A DNA stretch of 64,000 nucleotides from JANRKF01 sp964519595 (GTDB lineage: Bacteria; Pseudomonadota; Alphaproteobacteria; Rickettsiales; SXRF01), in assembly GCA_964519595.1 (NCBI GenBank), contig CAZFJN010000001.1, positions 1 through 64,000 of the forward strand. Reading direction: 5' to 3'. How positions within the stretch are numbered: the first letter of the stretch is position 1; every line of letters starts with the position of its first letter. The notes beneath the pieces were generated by a model, which did no database searches, had not been told where the DNA came from, and worked only from the letters and a program-made list of their open reading frames with translations. Below are positions 24,852-34,275 of the stretch, in pieces. A program made the translations under genes and the position numbers.

Positions 24852-26153
24852 TTAGTTGTTAGATGCAATCAGCGGATTAATTACTGAATCAACATAGCGC
24901 CCTTGGAAAAGCGCTATTCCTATAGATTGTCCGAATTCAACAGCCTGATGATTATCACAGCGACAGAGAATAACGCGACTGGAACTATTTGCTAAAACAG
25001 CATTTGCCATATTCTGCCGCTGCGTGCCAGGTTCTAATAAATTAGCGTGCCATTGCACTTTGATAAGATCAACGCCAAGCTTTTCGCGCTGAATATGATT
25101 CAGACTGTCAGCAGTAACGCCGTCAAGGCAAATTCGATAACCTAGAGATTGAATTTCCCGACGCGCAACATGAAATCCTGACATATCAGCAAAAGCGTCA
25201 ACCAGAGGAATTTCAAAAACTATTCCTGATTTTTTTTCTTTCTCAAGCGGCTGATCAAATTCGAAGAAAGCCTGAGACAGCAAAGTTTCAACATTGACAT
25301 TTATGCTGACTGGATTTTCAAGCATCTGCTCGCGGTGGTTGGTAAGGAAATTCAGCATTCTCATATCAAGAAGCTGTGTCATATAGCGAAACAGCCAGCG
25401 ATTGCTGAAAAATTCTTTTTCCGCTTTCAGAACATCGCTTAATTGCGCCATATAGACATAGACTTCATCAAAAACTTTCCTAAGCGGCAGACCATGCTGC
25501 ATAGCGCATATTGGCTGCGAACGAATCATGCTTTCAATATTCATTTTCTGCAAATCGCGCTTAAGATTAAATAATTCGGAAATATTATTTGAATTTGCAG
25601 AAACCGCTGAATCTGCCGTAATGGCAGAGAGGTAGTTTTCTTCAGAAGAGAAGTTAGAATTCCTATCAGCAGATGGCGAATTGATCTTTTCAGCGGCAGC
25701 AGCGATTTTATCTGCGCGTACAGCGCCGGAAGCACGGCGAGAAGTAAGCGCCATGCGCTTTGTTGATAATTCCATAAAATCCTGCCAGTTGCGCGCTAAA
25801 TCATAACAAGTGCAAAATTCCGGATTTTCTTCTCCGGCATCGCTATAAGCCAGAGGATCGTCCATATATAAATAGCGCAATTGGAAAATAAGTTTGTTCT
25901 GCAAAGCTTTTTCCAAAGAATAACAGACAACTATTATGCTTGAATCATGCAGCACAAAAATTCCACCATCGAAATTTTTGAGCAGATCATTGATAAGATT
26001 CACCGCGATTCTAACTTGATATTCGCTTTTAAACTGTTCCATAAGGCCAGAAAGATGAAAATGCACAGCGTGCCAGCCTTGTGGATTATTTACCGAATTG
26101 AGTGCTTCTACAAGCTTTGCCTCGGAATTACGCTGAAAAAGCTGCATCACCAT
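24852..26153 (-). CDS. EAL-domain protein with degenerate catalytic residues
   Basis: The C-terminal half (about 210-425) has the EAL outline: SQPICAMQHGLPLR at the first strand, NVNVETLL, IVFEIPL, LGYRICLDGV, VDLIKVQW and IGIALFQGRYV. The residues that bind metal and c-di-GMP are mostly lost: the EAL motif position reads DEVYV and the DDFG motif reads LDGV. Phosphodiesterase activity is unlikely; a c-di-GMP-binding or protein-binding role is more plausible. The N-terminal 130 residues resemble no domain I know, and 135-195 is a low-complexity linker. It sits upstream of, and codirectional with, the A24-like gene. Confidence 0.75.
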   Translation of the reverse strand: MVMQLFQRNSEAKLVEALNSVNNPQGWHAVHFHLSGLMEQFKSEYQVRIAVNLINDLLKNFDGGIFVLHDSSIIVVCYSLEKALQNKLIFQLRYLYMDDPLAYSDAGEENPEFCTCYDLARNWQDFMELSTKRMALTSRRASGAVRADKIAAAAEKINSPSADRNSNFSSEENYLSAITADSAVSANSNNISELFNLKRDLQKMNIESMIRSQPICAMQHGLPLRKVFDEVYVYMAQLSDVLKAEKEFFSNRWLFRYMTQLLDMRMLNFLTNHREQMLENPVSINVNVETLLSQAFFEFDQPLEKEKKSGIVFEIPLVDAFADMSGFHVARREIQSLGYRICLDGVTADSLNHIQREKLGVDLIKVQWHANLLEPGTQRQNMANAVLANSSSRVILCRCDNHQAVEFGQSIGIALFQGRYVDSVINPLIASNN

Positions 26154-26180
26154 AGTAAAAACCTTTTCTGAATAGAGTAT

Positions 26181-29100
26181 TTAATTTCCTGTAATTCTTC
26201 TTGAAACAAGCGCTTCAAGCTCTTGCGTGTCTGTTTGCAAAACAGGATTTACGACATCTCCTGCCCAGTGTGCCGTTAATACTGGAACTGTATCGTCAGA
26301 CATGTCAGGAAAGCGAAACAAAGAAGAAATTTTTACATCCCAGGGAAGCAATCGCAAATCTCCGGTTACAGTACCAACAATTTTTCCCGTTTTCAAGGCA
26401 ATACCAGGAGTGGTTGCAATGGCTTTGCTGATATTTATTGCTCCGTCTGCGCTATATTCTCCATTGCCGCTGACAAGAGATAAATTGACATTATTCAAAA
26501 CATCCTCAGGAGTTTTTGAAACGGCAACGGCGGAAGGAACAGAAGCAACATCAAAACCGCGCCAGCTCATTCCGCGTGCGGCGATCAGGAATTTAGCATT
26601 AGCTTGTTTTAACCATGAGAAACTATCAATTCCGGCAGTGTCAATCGTGCCGCTAATGCTTACGCGACCGCCCAGATTGTCTTTTTCAAGTAAAGCGCCT
26701 GTAATTTGCGCTATGTCTGCGCCGGCTACGACCATGCCAATTGAAATTCCCGGAACTTTACCGCCATAAACTGTGCCGTTTATGCTAAAACTGCCGCCCC
26801 AGTGGAAAAAAGTAAGAGTTTTGAAAGTAAGAAGATTACGTTCCAATCGCGCTGACATTTTAAAATTCTCAAATAGCAAATCGCTATGCTGCAAACTGCC
26901 GACTGAGATATCATAATCACCATCTAAAGCGTCCATAAAGTTCATATCTATTGGCTTATTAATCCAGCGTGGCGATTGTTCATTTTCCGCTTCGGAAGCG
27001 GCAGCAATTGGCAAATTAACGCCAGAATCATTTTGCAAATTATTTTGCAAATTATTTTGAGAATTGTTCTGAAGACTATTTTGAAGATTGTTTTCAGAGT
27101 TATTTTGAGAATTATTCTGCGAATTGTCAGAGAGATTATTTTCCTGCGCGAATGCTTCAGAAATTATCAATGACTTTAAGGTTGCAAAAATGATTTGGCG
27201 AATTGAATATGAATTTTCCAAGGAACTTTCTGGAGAATTTTCTGGAGAACCTTCTAGCGAATTTTCTGTGGAATTTTCTGGAGAATTTTCTGATGAATCG
27301 TAATCATTATTAGTTTTTTCAGAATCTTTATCAATCGCATTATCGTCAAGAATTTCACTATCAGAACGATGAATTAAATTTACTGGATTTACGGTTACTG
27401 GATTTACGGTTTCAGAGGAATAATCATCCTGAGGTGATATTATTGCAGAAGCTTCTTCCTCTATTTTCTTCCGCATTTCCTCTTCCGGAGTTGCTTCCGG
27501 CAACGTCATCTCTGGTAATTGTTCACTAAGAGAATCATCCGACTGTTCAGAAGATTCAGAAGAGCCGGAAGATTTATCAGCGCGCTGAGCGTTTTTATCA
27601 TTTTTTCCTGATGATTTTACGAATTGCTTGCCAAAAGAGTCTGACCATTTCTGATCAGAAGGATCAATAGCAAGATAACGCGTATCAAAAATTGCTGTAT
27701 TCAGAACCAGATTAATGCGCGGTCTTTCGCTGTTTACATCAAATTTAATACTGCCTTCCGTTGTATCTTCATCATAAACAAATCTGGCATTATACACGCC
27801 TAATTCTCCCTGCTGAGCGAAAAGCCGGAAGCTGGCGTTGTTGCCTTTGCGCTCAAGGAAATTAAAGCCTTGAACTGTTACTCTGAAATCAATAATCGCC
27901 GCTAATTTCTTCAGCCAGTCAAAATTCATGTCACGAGTTAAGCTTAACACAGAACCATCAGCAACCTTCTGCGCGGCAAATGAGCGCCAGCGATCACGCA
28001 ATAAATCAAAATTGATATTTTTAAGTCCGATATCTGCCTCGAAGCGCGGTTTTTTATCAAGATAAGCAACAAAACCGCCCTTAAGAGATAAATCAGAAAA
28101 ATTTGCATCAGCTTCGGAAAGGCGCAATAATTCTCTTGAAATAAACAGATCAGCCTTCAGATCATATGCGCCAAAACCAATTTCCGGCAATTGAGAAGCT
28201 GATTCATCAAAGACTGTTAAAGCCTCGCGCAGACTAGCTCCCTGCCCTTCTATCTTGCCCTGGAAACGAAGGCTCTGCGCGTCTGATAATGATAAAACGC
28301 CAAATAAATCCAGCTTGCTTTCACCAGGAATGGAAAAATGCAGCTTATTAACTGTCATAACTCCGCTGCCAATAGTTCCTGATAAGCTTGCTTGCTGCCA
28401 GCTTTGCTCGTTATGCATTATGGAATCAGCAGCGATTACAAAAGAGACGTTCAAATCAGGAGCAAATAATGTTTGCGGTTTATATTGCGAGCCGGAAGCT
28501 ACAGATTCGGCATTTGATTTTTTCTCGCCAACGCGCGCCGCTTTCATAATATTGCTGATTTTTTCCAGCTCAAGCGCTTTGAAATTCATTGTGAGATTAT
28601 ATTCCGCGCTGTGATTTGGATTATCATCAGCTAATCTTATTACTGAACCATTGCCTTGCATTCCGGCTAATTCTAAAGTCGCAGCAGATAATTCAGCTAA
28701 ACCTTTCTGATGTTTATAATCAGCATTTAAGACAAGAGAAACTTTTTCAGAAATATCATCTCTGCCTTGCTCTGCTTCTGATGATTGCTGAGCATCTTCC
28801 TGCTGGCTGGCAATTATCTGCATTAAATCCGGCGTGGAGAAATCGATTTTTCCGGAAATAACCGGATAATCAGAAGTCATGTCCATTTCGCCAAGCAGAT
28901 TTAATGACGCATAACCATCTGATTCGAGATGCAGCTTTATAGGAGTTGCGCCGAGTGAGCCTTTGCGCGAGGCGGTGAATCTAAATTTTCTGTTATTGCT
29001 GATCGCAACGCCGGAAAGATGCGCTTCCTCGCCATATTCAAGCAGAGCATTAAAATCAGAGATTTTTATCACCTCCCGGCGCTTGTCATCAAGCAGAGAG

Positions 29101-29639
29101 GCGCTGCCGGAAGAAAAATCCACCGCGACTTTATATTCCGGATTTACAGAGGATAATTTCTTTAACAGCGGCAAGATCAGCAGATCATAATTTACGCGCT
29201 GCCCTGGCTTTGTTTCAGCCTGAAGAAAAGCGCCGTTTATTTTGACATGTTTAAGATGAGCTGAAGAAAATTCTGAGGAAAAAACCGACCATATGCTGAA
29301 TTCAAGCTCAGCATTATCAATAGTCAGCATTAAAGAATCAGCCTCATCAGCGGCAAGTGATTTTATCTCGACATTGCTAATTACCAAAGCCGGAGCTGGC
29401 CACAGGCGAATCATTGAATCGCCTTTTACAAAAACAGAAACAGCGCCGCTTTTTTCAGAAATTTCCGCTAATTTTTCAACATAAGGCTTGCTGTTGATAA
29501 TAAAAGGCGCAAGCTGCAATAATATAAAAATCAGAATAGCCGCCGCCAGCGGCATCTTTACACGCCGCAAAGACAGAAAATGCGCCAGCAAATTTCTTAT
29601 TTCCGGAAAGAAGAATTTTTTATTCATAAGTTTAAGCAT
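26181..29639 (-). CDS. AsmA-family inner-membrane protein with periplasmic domain
   Basis: A 1152-aa protein with one N-terminal membrane helix (about 29-48, MPLAAAILIFILLQLAPFI) and a long beta-rich periplasmic region. The N-terminal AsmA domain and the C-terminal AsmA-2-like segment (NGTVYGGKVPGISIGMVVAGADIAQI to the end) are recognisable. AsmA-like proteins take part in phospholipid transport and outer-membrane homeostasis. A disordered block (about 680-880) separates the two halves and contains two in-frame tandem repeat tracts: E-N-S-P/T/L units (about 780-806) and N-N-S/L-Q units (about 836-870). The family does not need these. Confidence 0.85.
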   Translation of the reverse strand: MLKLMNKKFFFPEIRNLLAHFLSLRRVKMPLAAAILIFILLQLAPFIINSKPYVEKLAEISEKSGAVSVFVKGDSMIRLWPAPALVISNVEIKSLAADEADSLMLTIDNAELEFSIWSVFSSEFSSAHLKHVKINGAFLQAETKPGQRVNYDLLILPLLKKLSSVNPEYKVAVDFSSGSASLLDDKRREVIKISDFNALLEYGEEAHLSGVAISNNRKFRFTASRKGSLGATPIKLHLESDGYASLNLLGEMDMTSDYPVISGKIDFSTPDLMQIIASQQEDAQQSSEAEQGRDDISEKVSLVLNADYKHQKGLAELSAATLELAGMQGNGSVIRLADDNPNHSAEYNLTMNFKALELEKISNIMKAARVGEKKSNAESVASGSQYKPQTLFAPDLNVSFVIAADSIMHNEQSWQQASLSGTIGSGVMTVNKLHFSIPGESKLDLFGVLSLSDAQSLRFQGKIEGQGASLREALTVFDESASQLPEIGFGAYDLKADLFISRELLRLSEADANFSDLSLKGGFVAYLDKKPRFEADIGLKNINFDLLRDRWRSFAAQKVADGSVLSLTRDMNFDWLKKLAAIIDFRVTVQGFNFLERKGNNASFRLFAQQGELGVYNARFVYDEDTTEGSIKFDVNSERPRINLVLNTAIFDTRYLAIDPSDQKWSDSFGKQFVKSSGKNDKNAQRADKSSGSSESSEQSDDSLSEQLPEMTLPEATPEEEMRKKIEEEASAIISPQDDYSSETVNPVTVNPVNLIHRSDSEILDDNAIDKDSEKTNNDYDSSENSPENSTENSLEGSPENSPESSLENSYSIRQIIFATLKSLIISEAFAQENNLSDNSQNNSQNNSENNLQNSLQNNSQNNLQNNLQNDSGVNLPIAAASEAENEQSPRWINKPIDMNFMDALDGDYDISVGSLQHSDLLFENFKMSARLERNLLTFKTLTFFHWGGSFSINGTVYGGKVPGISIGMVVAGADIAQITGALLEKDNLGGRVSISGTIDTAGIDSFSWLKQANAKFLIAARGMSWRGFDVASVPSAVAVSKTPEDVLNNVNLSLVSGNGEYSADGAINISKAIATTPGIALKTGKIVGTVTGDLRLLPWDVKISSLFRFPDMSDDTVPVLTAHWAGDVVNPVLQTDTQELEALVSRRITGN

Positions 29640-29671
29640 AGCGAAGCCAGAATATATTTTCTACTGCCTAA

Positions 29672-30325
29672 TCACTTCCTGATCATAAAAATTCCCTGTT
29701 CGCCAAAAATATTGGCAAGAATGCCACTATTATTGAACACGCTGCTCATTCCAAAACTGTCAACATAAACTCTTTTTTCGATTGAAATTTGCAGCTTGTC
29801 ACACAGAACTATAAAATCAGAAATTGTGCAGAAATGAATGTTAGGCGTATCGTACCACTCGTAGCTGAGTGATTTAGTAACTGGCATACGGCCTTTGCAA
29901 AGAAGGTACAGTCGATTTTTCCAATGTCCGAAATTCGGAACGGAAACAATGGCGTGTTTTGCAATTCTTACCAGCTGGAACAGCACATCCTGCGGCGCTT
30001 GCAAAGTCTGCAAAGTCTGACTTAGAACCACATAATCATAAGCATTGTCCGGATAATGTTCCAGATCATCATCCGCATCACCCTGAATGACAGAAAGCCC
30101 TTTGGAAATCGCACGATGAACGCCCTGCTGTGAAAGCTCAATCCCTCTGCCGCGGACATTTTTATGGTCTTTAAGCCAGGCCAGCAACTCGCCCTCGCCG
30201 CAGCCAACATCAAGCAGCGAGCTGCCGCTTTCAACCATATTGGCAATTGCCGCCAGATCAGGACGTAAATCAGGGCGTAAATCAGAACGCAAATCAGGAG
30301 ATAAATCATGATGAATATTATTCAT
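29672..30325 (-). CDS. metW: Methionine biosynthesis protein MetW
   Basis: A Rossmann-fold methyltransferase-like protein: LLDVGCGEGELLAWL is SAM motif I and VVLSQTLQTLQAP and VSVPNFGHWKNRL are MetW signatures. MetW works with MetX in methionine synthesis in many alphaproteobacteria. An upstream in-frame ATG exists at 30340, but GCGGAG lies 7 bases before the ATG at 30325, and that start overlaps the metX stop as ATGA, so 30325 is chosen. A run of D-L-R-P/S units just after the start (about residues 5-23) is an in-frame 12-bp tandem repeat in front of the conserved domain. Confidence 0.92.
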   Translation of the reverse strand: MNNIHHDLSPDLRSDLRPDLRPDLAAIANMVESGSSLLDVGCGEGELLAWLKDHKNVRGRGIELSQQGVHRAISKGLSVIQGDADDDLEHYPDNAYDYVVLSQTLQTLQAPQDVLFQLVRIAKHAIVSVPNFGHWKNRLYLLCKGRMPVTKSLSYEWYDTPNIHFCTISDFIVLCDKLQISIEKRVYVDSFGMSSVFNNSGILANIFGEQGIFMIRK

Positions 30326-31494
30326 GAACCAACTCCGCATTGTTTTATTGATCCTGAAATAAAACCTCTTATCGTATCATCAAGCTCGGCAATCTCCAGC
30401 AGGAACGAATCATGTCCCTTATCTGATTCAATATCAGCATAGCTGACATCAACAGCAGCGGCGTTTAAAGCCCTTACCAGATTGCGACTTTCCGCTGATG
30501 AATACAGCCAGTCGCTGGTAAATGATACAATCAGAAAACGTATTTTGCTGTTTCTGAAAATATCAGTCAATTTGCGCCTGCCGCCTTGCGTTAAATCAAA
30601 ATAGCTGGCGGCGCGCGTCAGATATAAATATGAATTAGCATCAAACCGCTCAACAAAACTCATGCCCTGATGCCGCAAATAGCTCTCAACACGAAAGTCC
30701 GCGTCAAAACCATAAGTATAATCATCACGATCCTGCAAATGACGACCAAATTTTTCCTGCAATGTTTCCTGACTTAAATATGTTACATGCGCGGCCATTC
30801 GCGCAACGGCCAGCCCTTTACTCGGATATTTACGCTCGGCCAGATAATCACCATCGCACCAGTTAGGATCAGCCATTATCGCCTGCCTGCCTATTTCATG
30901 AAAGGCTATATTCTGCGCTGACTGCCTTGCTGCCGCCGCTAAAATCGCCGCTGAATATATTCTTTCCGGAAAACGCACAACCCACTCGAGAACCTGCATT
31001 CCGCCCATTGAGCCGCCAATTACACAGAATAATTTATCAATTCCCAGATGATCAAGCAGCAGCGCCTGAGTTTTAACCATATCCGCAATAGTGATAAATG
31101 GAAATTTAAGACCATATGGTTTGCCGCTTTGCGGATCTATTTCTTTTGGTCCAAAACTTCCCATGCAACCGCCGATAATATTCGCGCAGATTACAAAAAA
31201 ACGATCAGTATCAATTGGCTTGCCGCTGCCAACCATCTTGTCCCACCAGCCGCTTTTTCCAGTTACCGGATGAATTCCACAAACATATTGATCGCCAGTT
31301 AAAGCATGACAAACTAAAATAGCATTTGATTTATCTTCATTCAGTGCGCCATAAGTCTGATAAGCAATCGGAATATTGGAAATTGCCGCGCCTGACTCAA
31401 GAATCAACGGCGCAGAAACCGCAATATTGGCAACCTCGCCAACTTCAACTGGAACATATCCTGAGCCAAAATAAGATATTTTTTTCATAAGCAT
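30322..31494 (-). CDS. metX: Homoserine O-acyltransferase
   Basis: Activates homoserine by acetylation (or succinylation) as the first committed step of methionine synthesis. The alpha/beta-hydrolase nucleophile is Ser162 in GGSMGGMQ; GHDSFLLE near residue 370 supplies the catalytic His, and an Asp precedes in FTSDWLYSS. The oxyanion segment ANIIGGCMGSFGP is typical. The length of 390 aa is normal. It is the first gene of a metX-metW operon with a 4-bp overlap. Acyl-donor preference cannot be read with confidence. The leader contains a 15-bp tandem repeat and no SAM riboswitch that I recognise. Confidence 0.94.
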   Translation of the reverse strand: MLMKKISYFGSGYVPVEVGEVANIAVSAPLILESGAAISNIPIAYQTYGALNEDKSNAILVCHALTGDQYVCGIHPVTGKSGWWDKMVGSGKPIDTDRFFVICANIIGGCMGSFGPKEIDPQSGKPYGLKFPFITIADMVKTQALLLDHLGIDKLFCVIGGSMGGMQVLEWVVRFPERIYSAAILAAAARQSAQNIAFHEIGRQAIMADPNWCDGDYLAERKYPSKGLAVARMAAHVTYLSQETLQEKFGRHLQDRDDYTYGFDADFRVESYLRHQGMSFVERFDANSYLYLTRAASYFDLTQGGRRKLTDIFRNSKIRFLIVSFTSDWLYSSAESRNLVRALNAAAVDVSYADIESDKGHDSFLLEIAELDDTIRGFISGSIKQCGVGS

Positions 31495-31541
31495 TGATAA
31501 TACAAAGCCCTTTTCCGATAAGCAATTACATTATGCAATTA

Positions 31542-31603
31542 CATTATTGATATTCTGTCATTATTGATATTCTCATTATTGATATTCTCATTATTGATAT
31601 TCT
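31542..31603. repeat. 15-bp tandem repeat upstream of metX
   Basis: Four copies of CATTATTGATATTCT, the first with a 2-bp insertion, lie 48 bp upstream of the metX start. The array would fall in the metX promoter or leader, so copy-number change could affect expression. Confidence 0.8.
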
Positions 31604-31643
31604 ATAGAAGACGCACAATTATCTAGCTATTAAAGCTATAAAA

Positions 31644-31746
31644 ACCAATGCCGAGAGAAAATTGTGGTAAACGCGCAGTCGGCAATTTGTTCCAGTATAA
31701 TGCTTGTTGTATCTGCGTGTCATGCCAGCATCAGCTGGCATGACAC
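31644..31746. repeat. Composite palindromic repeat, copy E
   Basis: Same order of modules as copy D: CCAATGCCGAGAGAAAATTG, AAACGCGCAGTCGGCAATTT, CCAGTATAATG, then the hairpin TGTCATGCCAGC..GCTGGCATGACA. It lacks the ACTCGCGGTAGCGAGG part. A short inverted piece of the same family, ACCGCGATCTTCTCTCTATA, lies at 31834-31853. Confidence 0.8.
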
Positions 31747-31914
31747 AGAGTTAGTTCAAAGATTATTGGACTGTTAATTCACGCACTGTCTTCTATAGAT
31801 AGATAATGCAGATAGACTGCCAAATGTGTTTTTACCGCGATCTTCTCTCTATATTGGCTTTTTAGATAGACTAAAATTTTTGTTATTTATTTGTGTGATT
31901 TTTTGTCTGTAATG

Positions 31915-32014
31915 NNNNNNNNNNNNNNNNNNNNNNNNNNNNNNNNNNNNNNNNNNNNNNNNNNNNNNNNNNNNNNNNNNNNNNNNNNNNNNNNNNNNNN
32001 NNNNNNNNNNNNNN
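31915..32014. other. Assembly gap (100 N)
   Basis: Exactly 100 N, a conventional placeholder for a gap of unknown size. TGTCTGTAAT precedes it and a 13- to 14-bp tandem repeat of (A/C)ATCTGTAATATT follows it (32015-32080). The true sequence is therefore probably a longer tandem array. The gap lies in the spacer between metX and the chorismate mutase gene, so a missing gene is unlikely but not excluded. Confidence 0.95.
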
Positions 32015-32164
32015 GCTGTAATATTTTATCTGTAACATTTGGTCTGTAATATTCATCTGTAATATTCATCTGTAATATTCTATTCAATATTGAATTTATA
32101 TTCTATCTGGAATTTAATATTCTATCTTGCTGCCTGCGTTGATTTACTTTATTCTTTCGTTCTT

Positions 32165-33082
32165 ATGAGCAATGATTACAAACAACTTGAGCAATATCGC
32201 GCAATTATTGATGATATTGATGAGCGTATATTAGCACTCCTTGGCGAGCGTATGCTGGTTGTTAAGGATGTGGCTGATTACAAGCTGAAACATTTTCCTA
32301 ACCATTGTCCGATTCGCGCAGGACGTGAGGCTTCAATGCTGCGGCGCATTGCTGAAATCAGCGCGGCATCTTCTTTTTCAGCGGCGGCGGCGGCGCAGAT
32401 ATGGCGGATTATAATCGGCGCTTCAACCGCTTTGGAGGCGCCTCTTAATATTTCTGTATTTGCGCCGGAAGGACAGTCTGATTTATTCTGGCTGGCGCGT
32501 GAATATTTTGGTCCTGATGCGGTTATTTTCCGCGAGTCACATATCAAACGAGTTATTGGCGCGGTTATAGATGGCAAGGCCTCAGTCGGAGTAGTGCCGC
32601 ATCTTGAGGCTAATAACGATGATTCGTGGTGGCGCAATCTTATTAATTCATCTGCCGATGCGCCAAAAATATTTGCTCATTTGCCAATGGTTGTTGCCAG
32701 CAGGCAATTAAACGGCAAAGCTGTTGCCAATCAGTCAATGCCTTCTGCGCTGGCTTTTGCGCGGTTAGTTCCTGAGAAATCAGGCGATGATCGCTCGCTT
32801 TATGCCTTGGAAATCAAACATAACGTCAGCCAGAACCGCTTGCAGGGGATATTTTCCGCCGCTAATATTAATGTTCGCTGGCTTGGCGTGCATAGTTTAA
32901 ATCAGGAAACGCGTTATCATTTGATTGAAATATCAGAATTTGCGCCGCCTGATAGTCAAATAATCAGAGATTTTTCAGCCAATCTTGGCGGAGATTTGCT
33001 GCAGGCGTATTTCCTTGGCGCTTATGCAGCTCCTTTTGCAATCGCCAGCAACGATCAAGCAACGATCAAGCAACAAATATAG
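32165..33082 (+). CDS. Chorismate mutase with prephenate dehydratase-like domain
   Basis: The N-terminal AroQ-type helical domain (LEQYRAIIDDIDERILALLGERMLVVKDVADYK, then CPIRAGREASMLRRI) should convert chorismate to prephenate. The rest resembles the periplasmic-binding-protein fold of prephenate dehydratase (VFAPEGQSDLFWLAREYFG, SVGVVPHLEAN) followed by an ACT-like tail, but the TRF motif of active dehydratases is not found. It is probably a monofunctional mutase. The frame is open back to 32090, but that part is hydrophobic and unlike the family; the ATG at 32165 (MSNDYKQL) is preferred, although without an obvious ribosome binding site. It is first in a block with hisC and tyrA. Confidence 0.85.
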   Translation: MSNDYKQLEQYRAIIDDIDERILALLGERMLVVKDVADYKLKHFPNHCPIRAGREASMLRRIAEISAASSFSAAAAAQIWRIIIGASTALEAPLNISVFAPEGQSDLFWLAREYFGPDAVIFRESHIKRVIGAVIDGKASVGVVPHLEANNDDSWWRNLINSSADAPKIFAHLPMVVASRQLNGKAVANQSMPSALAFARLVPEKSGDDRSLYALEIKHNVSQNRLQGIFSAANINVRWLGVHSLNQETRYHLIEISEFAPPDSQIIRDFSANLGGDLLQAYFLGAYAAPFAIASNDQATIKQQI

Positions 33083-33129
33083 AGAAAAAAATCAGAATAA
33101 AATTCAGGATAAAATCAGGATAACAAATA

Positions 33130-34275
33130 ATGAGCCAGAAACCTTTTCCAAAAGATGGAATATTAGATATTACTCCCTATGTTGGCGGCAAATCGAGCGT
33201 TGCAAAATCAGGGCAAGGCGATAATCAGCGCGTCAAGATGCGCGTGGTAAAATTATCTTCCAATGAAACGCCGCTTGGCGCAAGCCCTAAAGCCAAGGCG
33301 GCTTATGCGAAGGCGGTTGATAGTCTGCATCGTTACCCGGATGGTCAGGCCGTTGCATTACGCGCGGCAATAGGCAATGCTACAGGAATTCCGGCGGCGC
33401 AAATTGTTTGCGGAGCAGGTTCAGATGAGCTGATTGCTTTATTGATAAATGCTTATGTAAATCGCGGCGATGAGGTAGTTATCAGCGAACATGGTTTTCT
33501 GATGTATAAAATATACGCGCAAATTGCCGGCGCAAAAATAGTAATTGCCAAAGAAAAAAATCTACGCAGCGATGTTGACTCTATATTAAAGGCGGTCAGC
33601 GAGAAAACTAAAATAGTATTTATCGCTAATCCTAATAATCCAACCGGAAGCTATATAAACAAAGCAGAAATGGCGCGTTTGCAAGCCGGATTGCCGCCGC
33701 AAGTAATTCTGGCCATTGACGGTGCTTACGCGGAATACGCTAATGTTCCTGATTATTGCGACGGCAGGCAGCTGGTTGAATCATGCAGCAATGTGGTGAT
33801 GCTAAGGACATTTTCCAAGATTTACGGTTTGTCCAGCCTGCGCCTTGGCTGGTGTTATGCGCCGCCGGAAATAGCTGATGTTTTAAACCGCGTGCGCGGA
33901 CCTTTTAACGTCTCAACTCCTTCTATGGAAGCTGGAATAGCGGCGATTGAGGATGTTTCTTACAAATCCGCCAGCGTTTCTTTTAATCAGCGCGAATTAA
34001 CAAAAATGGAAAATAATCTGCGCGAATTGCCGCTGATTATTCATCCAAGCATTGCCAATTTCATATTAGTTGAATTTAAATCATCCTCAATAAACGGCGC
34101 AGAAAGAAGCGCCGCGCAGACAGCAAAAGCCGCTTCTGAATTTCTTATGGAAAAAGGTCTGATAGTTCGTGAAGTTGCCAATTACGGACTTTCTCACTGT
34201 TTAAGAATCAGCATTGGACTTGAGGAAGATAATAAGGCGGTTGTTTCCGCTCTTGCTGAGTTTTTATCAATATGA
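33130..34275 (+). CDS. hisC: Histidinol-phosphate / aromatic aminotransferase
   Basis: A fold-type I PLP aminotransferase of 381 aa. The lysine that binds PLP is near residue 231 in FSKIYGLSSLRLGW; IANPNNPTGSYI and the C-terminal LRISIGLEEDN are HisC signatures. Its family converts imidazole acetol phosphate and glutamate to histidinol phosphate. The place between chorismate mutase and tyrA (4-bp overlap with the latter) suggests it also, or mainly, transaminates prephenate, phenylpyruvate or hydroxyphenylpyruvate. Start ATG at 33130 lies 47 bp after chorismate mutase, in a spacer of repeated A-rich words. Confidence 0.92.
   Translation: MSQKPFPKDGILDITPYVGGKSSVAKSGQGDNQRVKMRVVKLSSNETPLGASPKAKAAYAKAVDSLHRYPDGQAVALRAAIGNATGIPAAQIVCGAGSDELIALLINAYVNRGDEVVISEHGFLMYKIYAQIAGAKIVIAKEKNLRSDVDSILKAVSEKTKIVFIANPNNPTGSYINKAEMARLQAGLPPQVILAIDGAYAEYANVPDYCDGRQLVESCSNVVMLRTFSKIYGLSSLRLGWCYAPPEIADVLNRVRGPFNVSTPSMEAGIAAIEDVSYKSASVSFNQRELTKMENNLRELPLIIHPSIANFILVEFKSSSINGAERSAAQTAKAASEFLMEKGLIVREVANYGLSHCLRISIGLEEDNKAVVSALAEFLSI

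Noticed and set aside
31495..31640. SAM-II-type riboswitch before metX
   Set aside because: Such riboswitches often precede metX in alphaproteobacteria, but the leader here is a 15-bp tandem repeat and AT-rich sequence. I could not find the conserved pseudoknot pattern.
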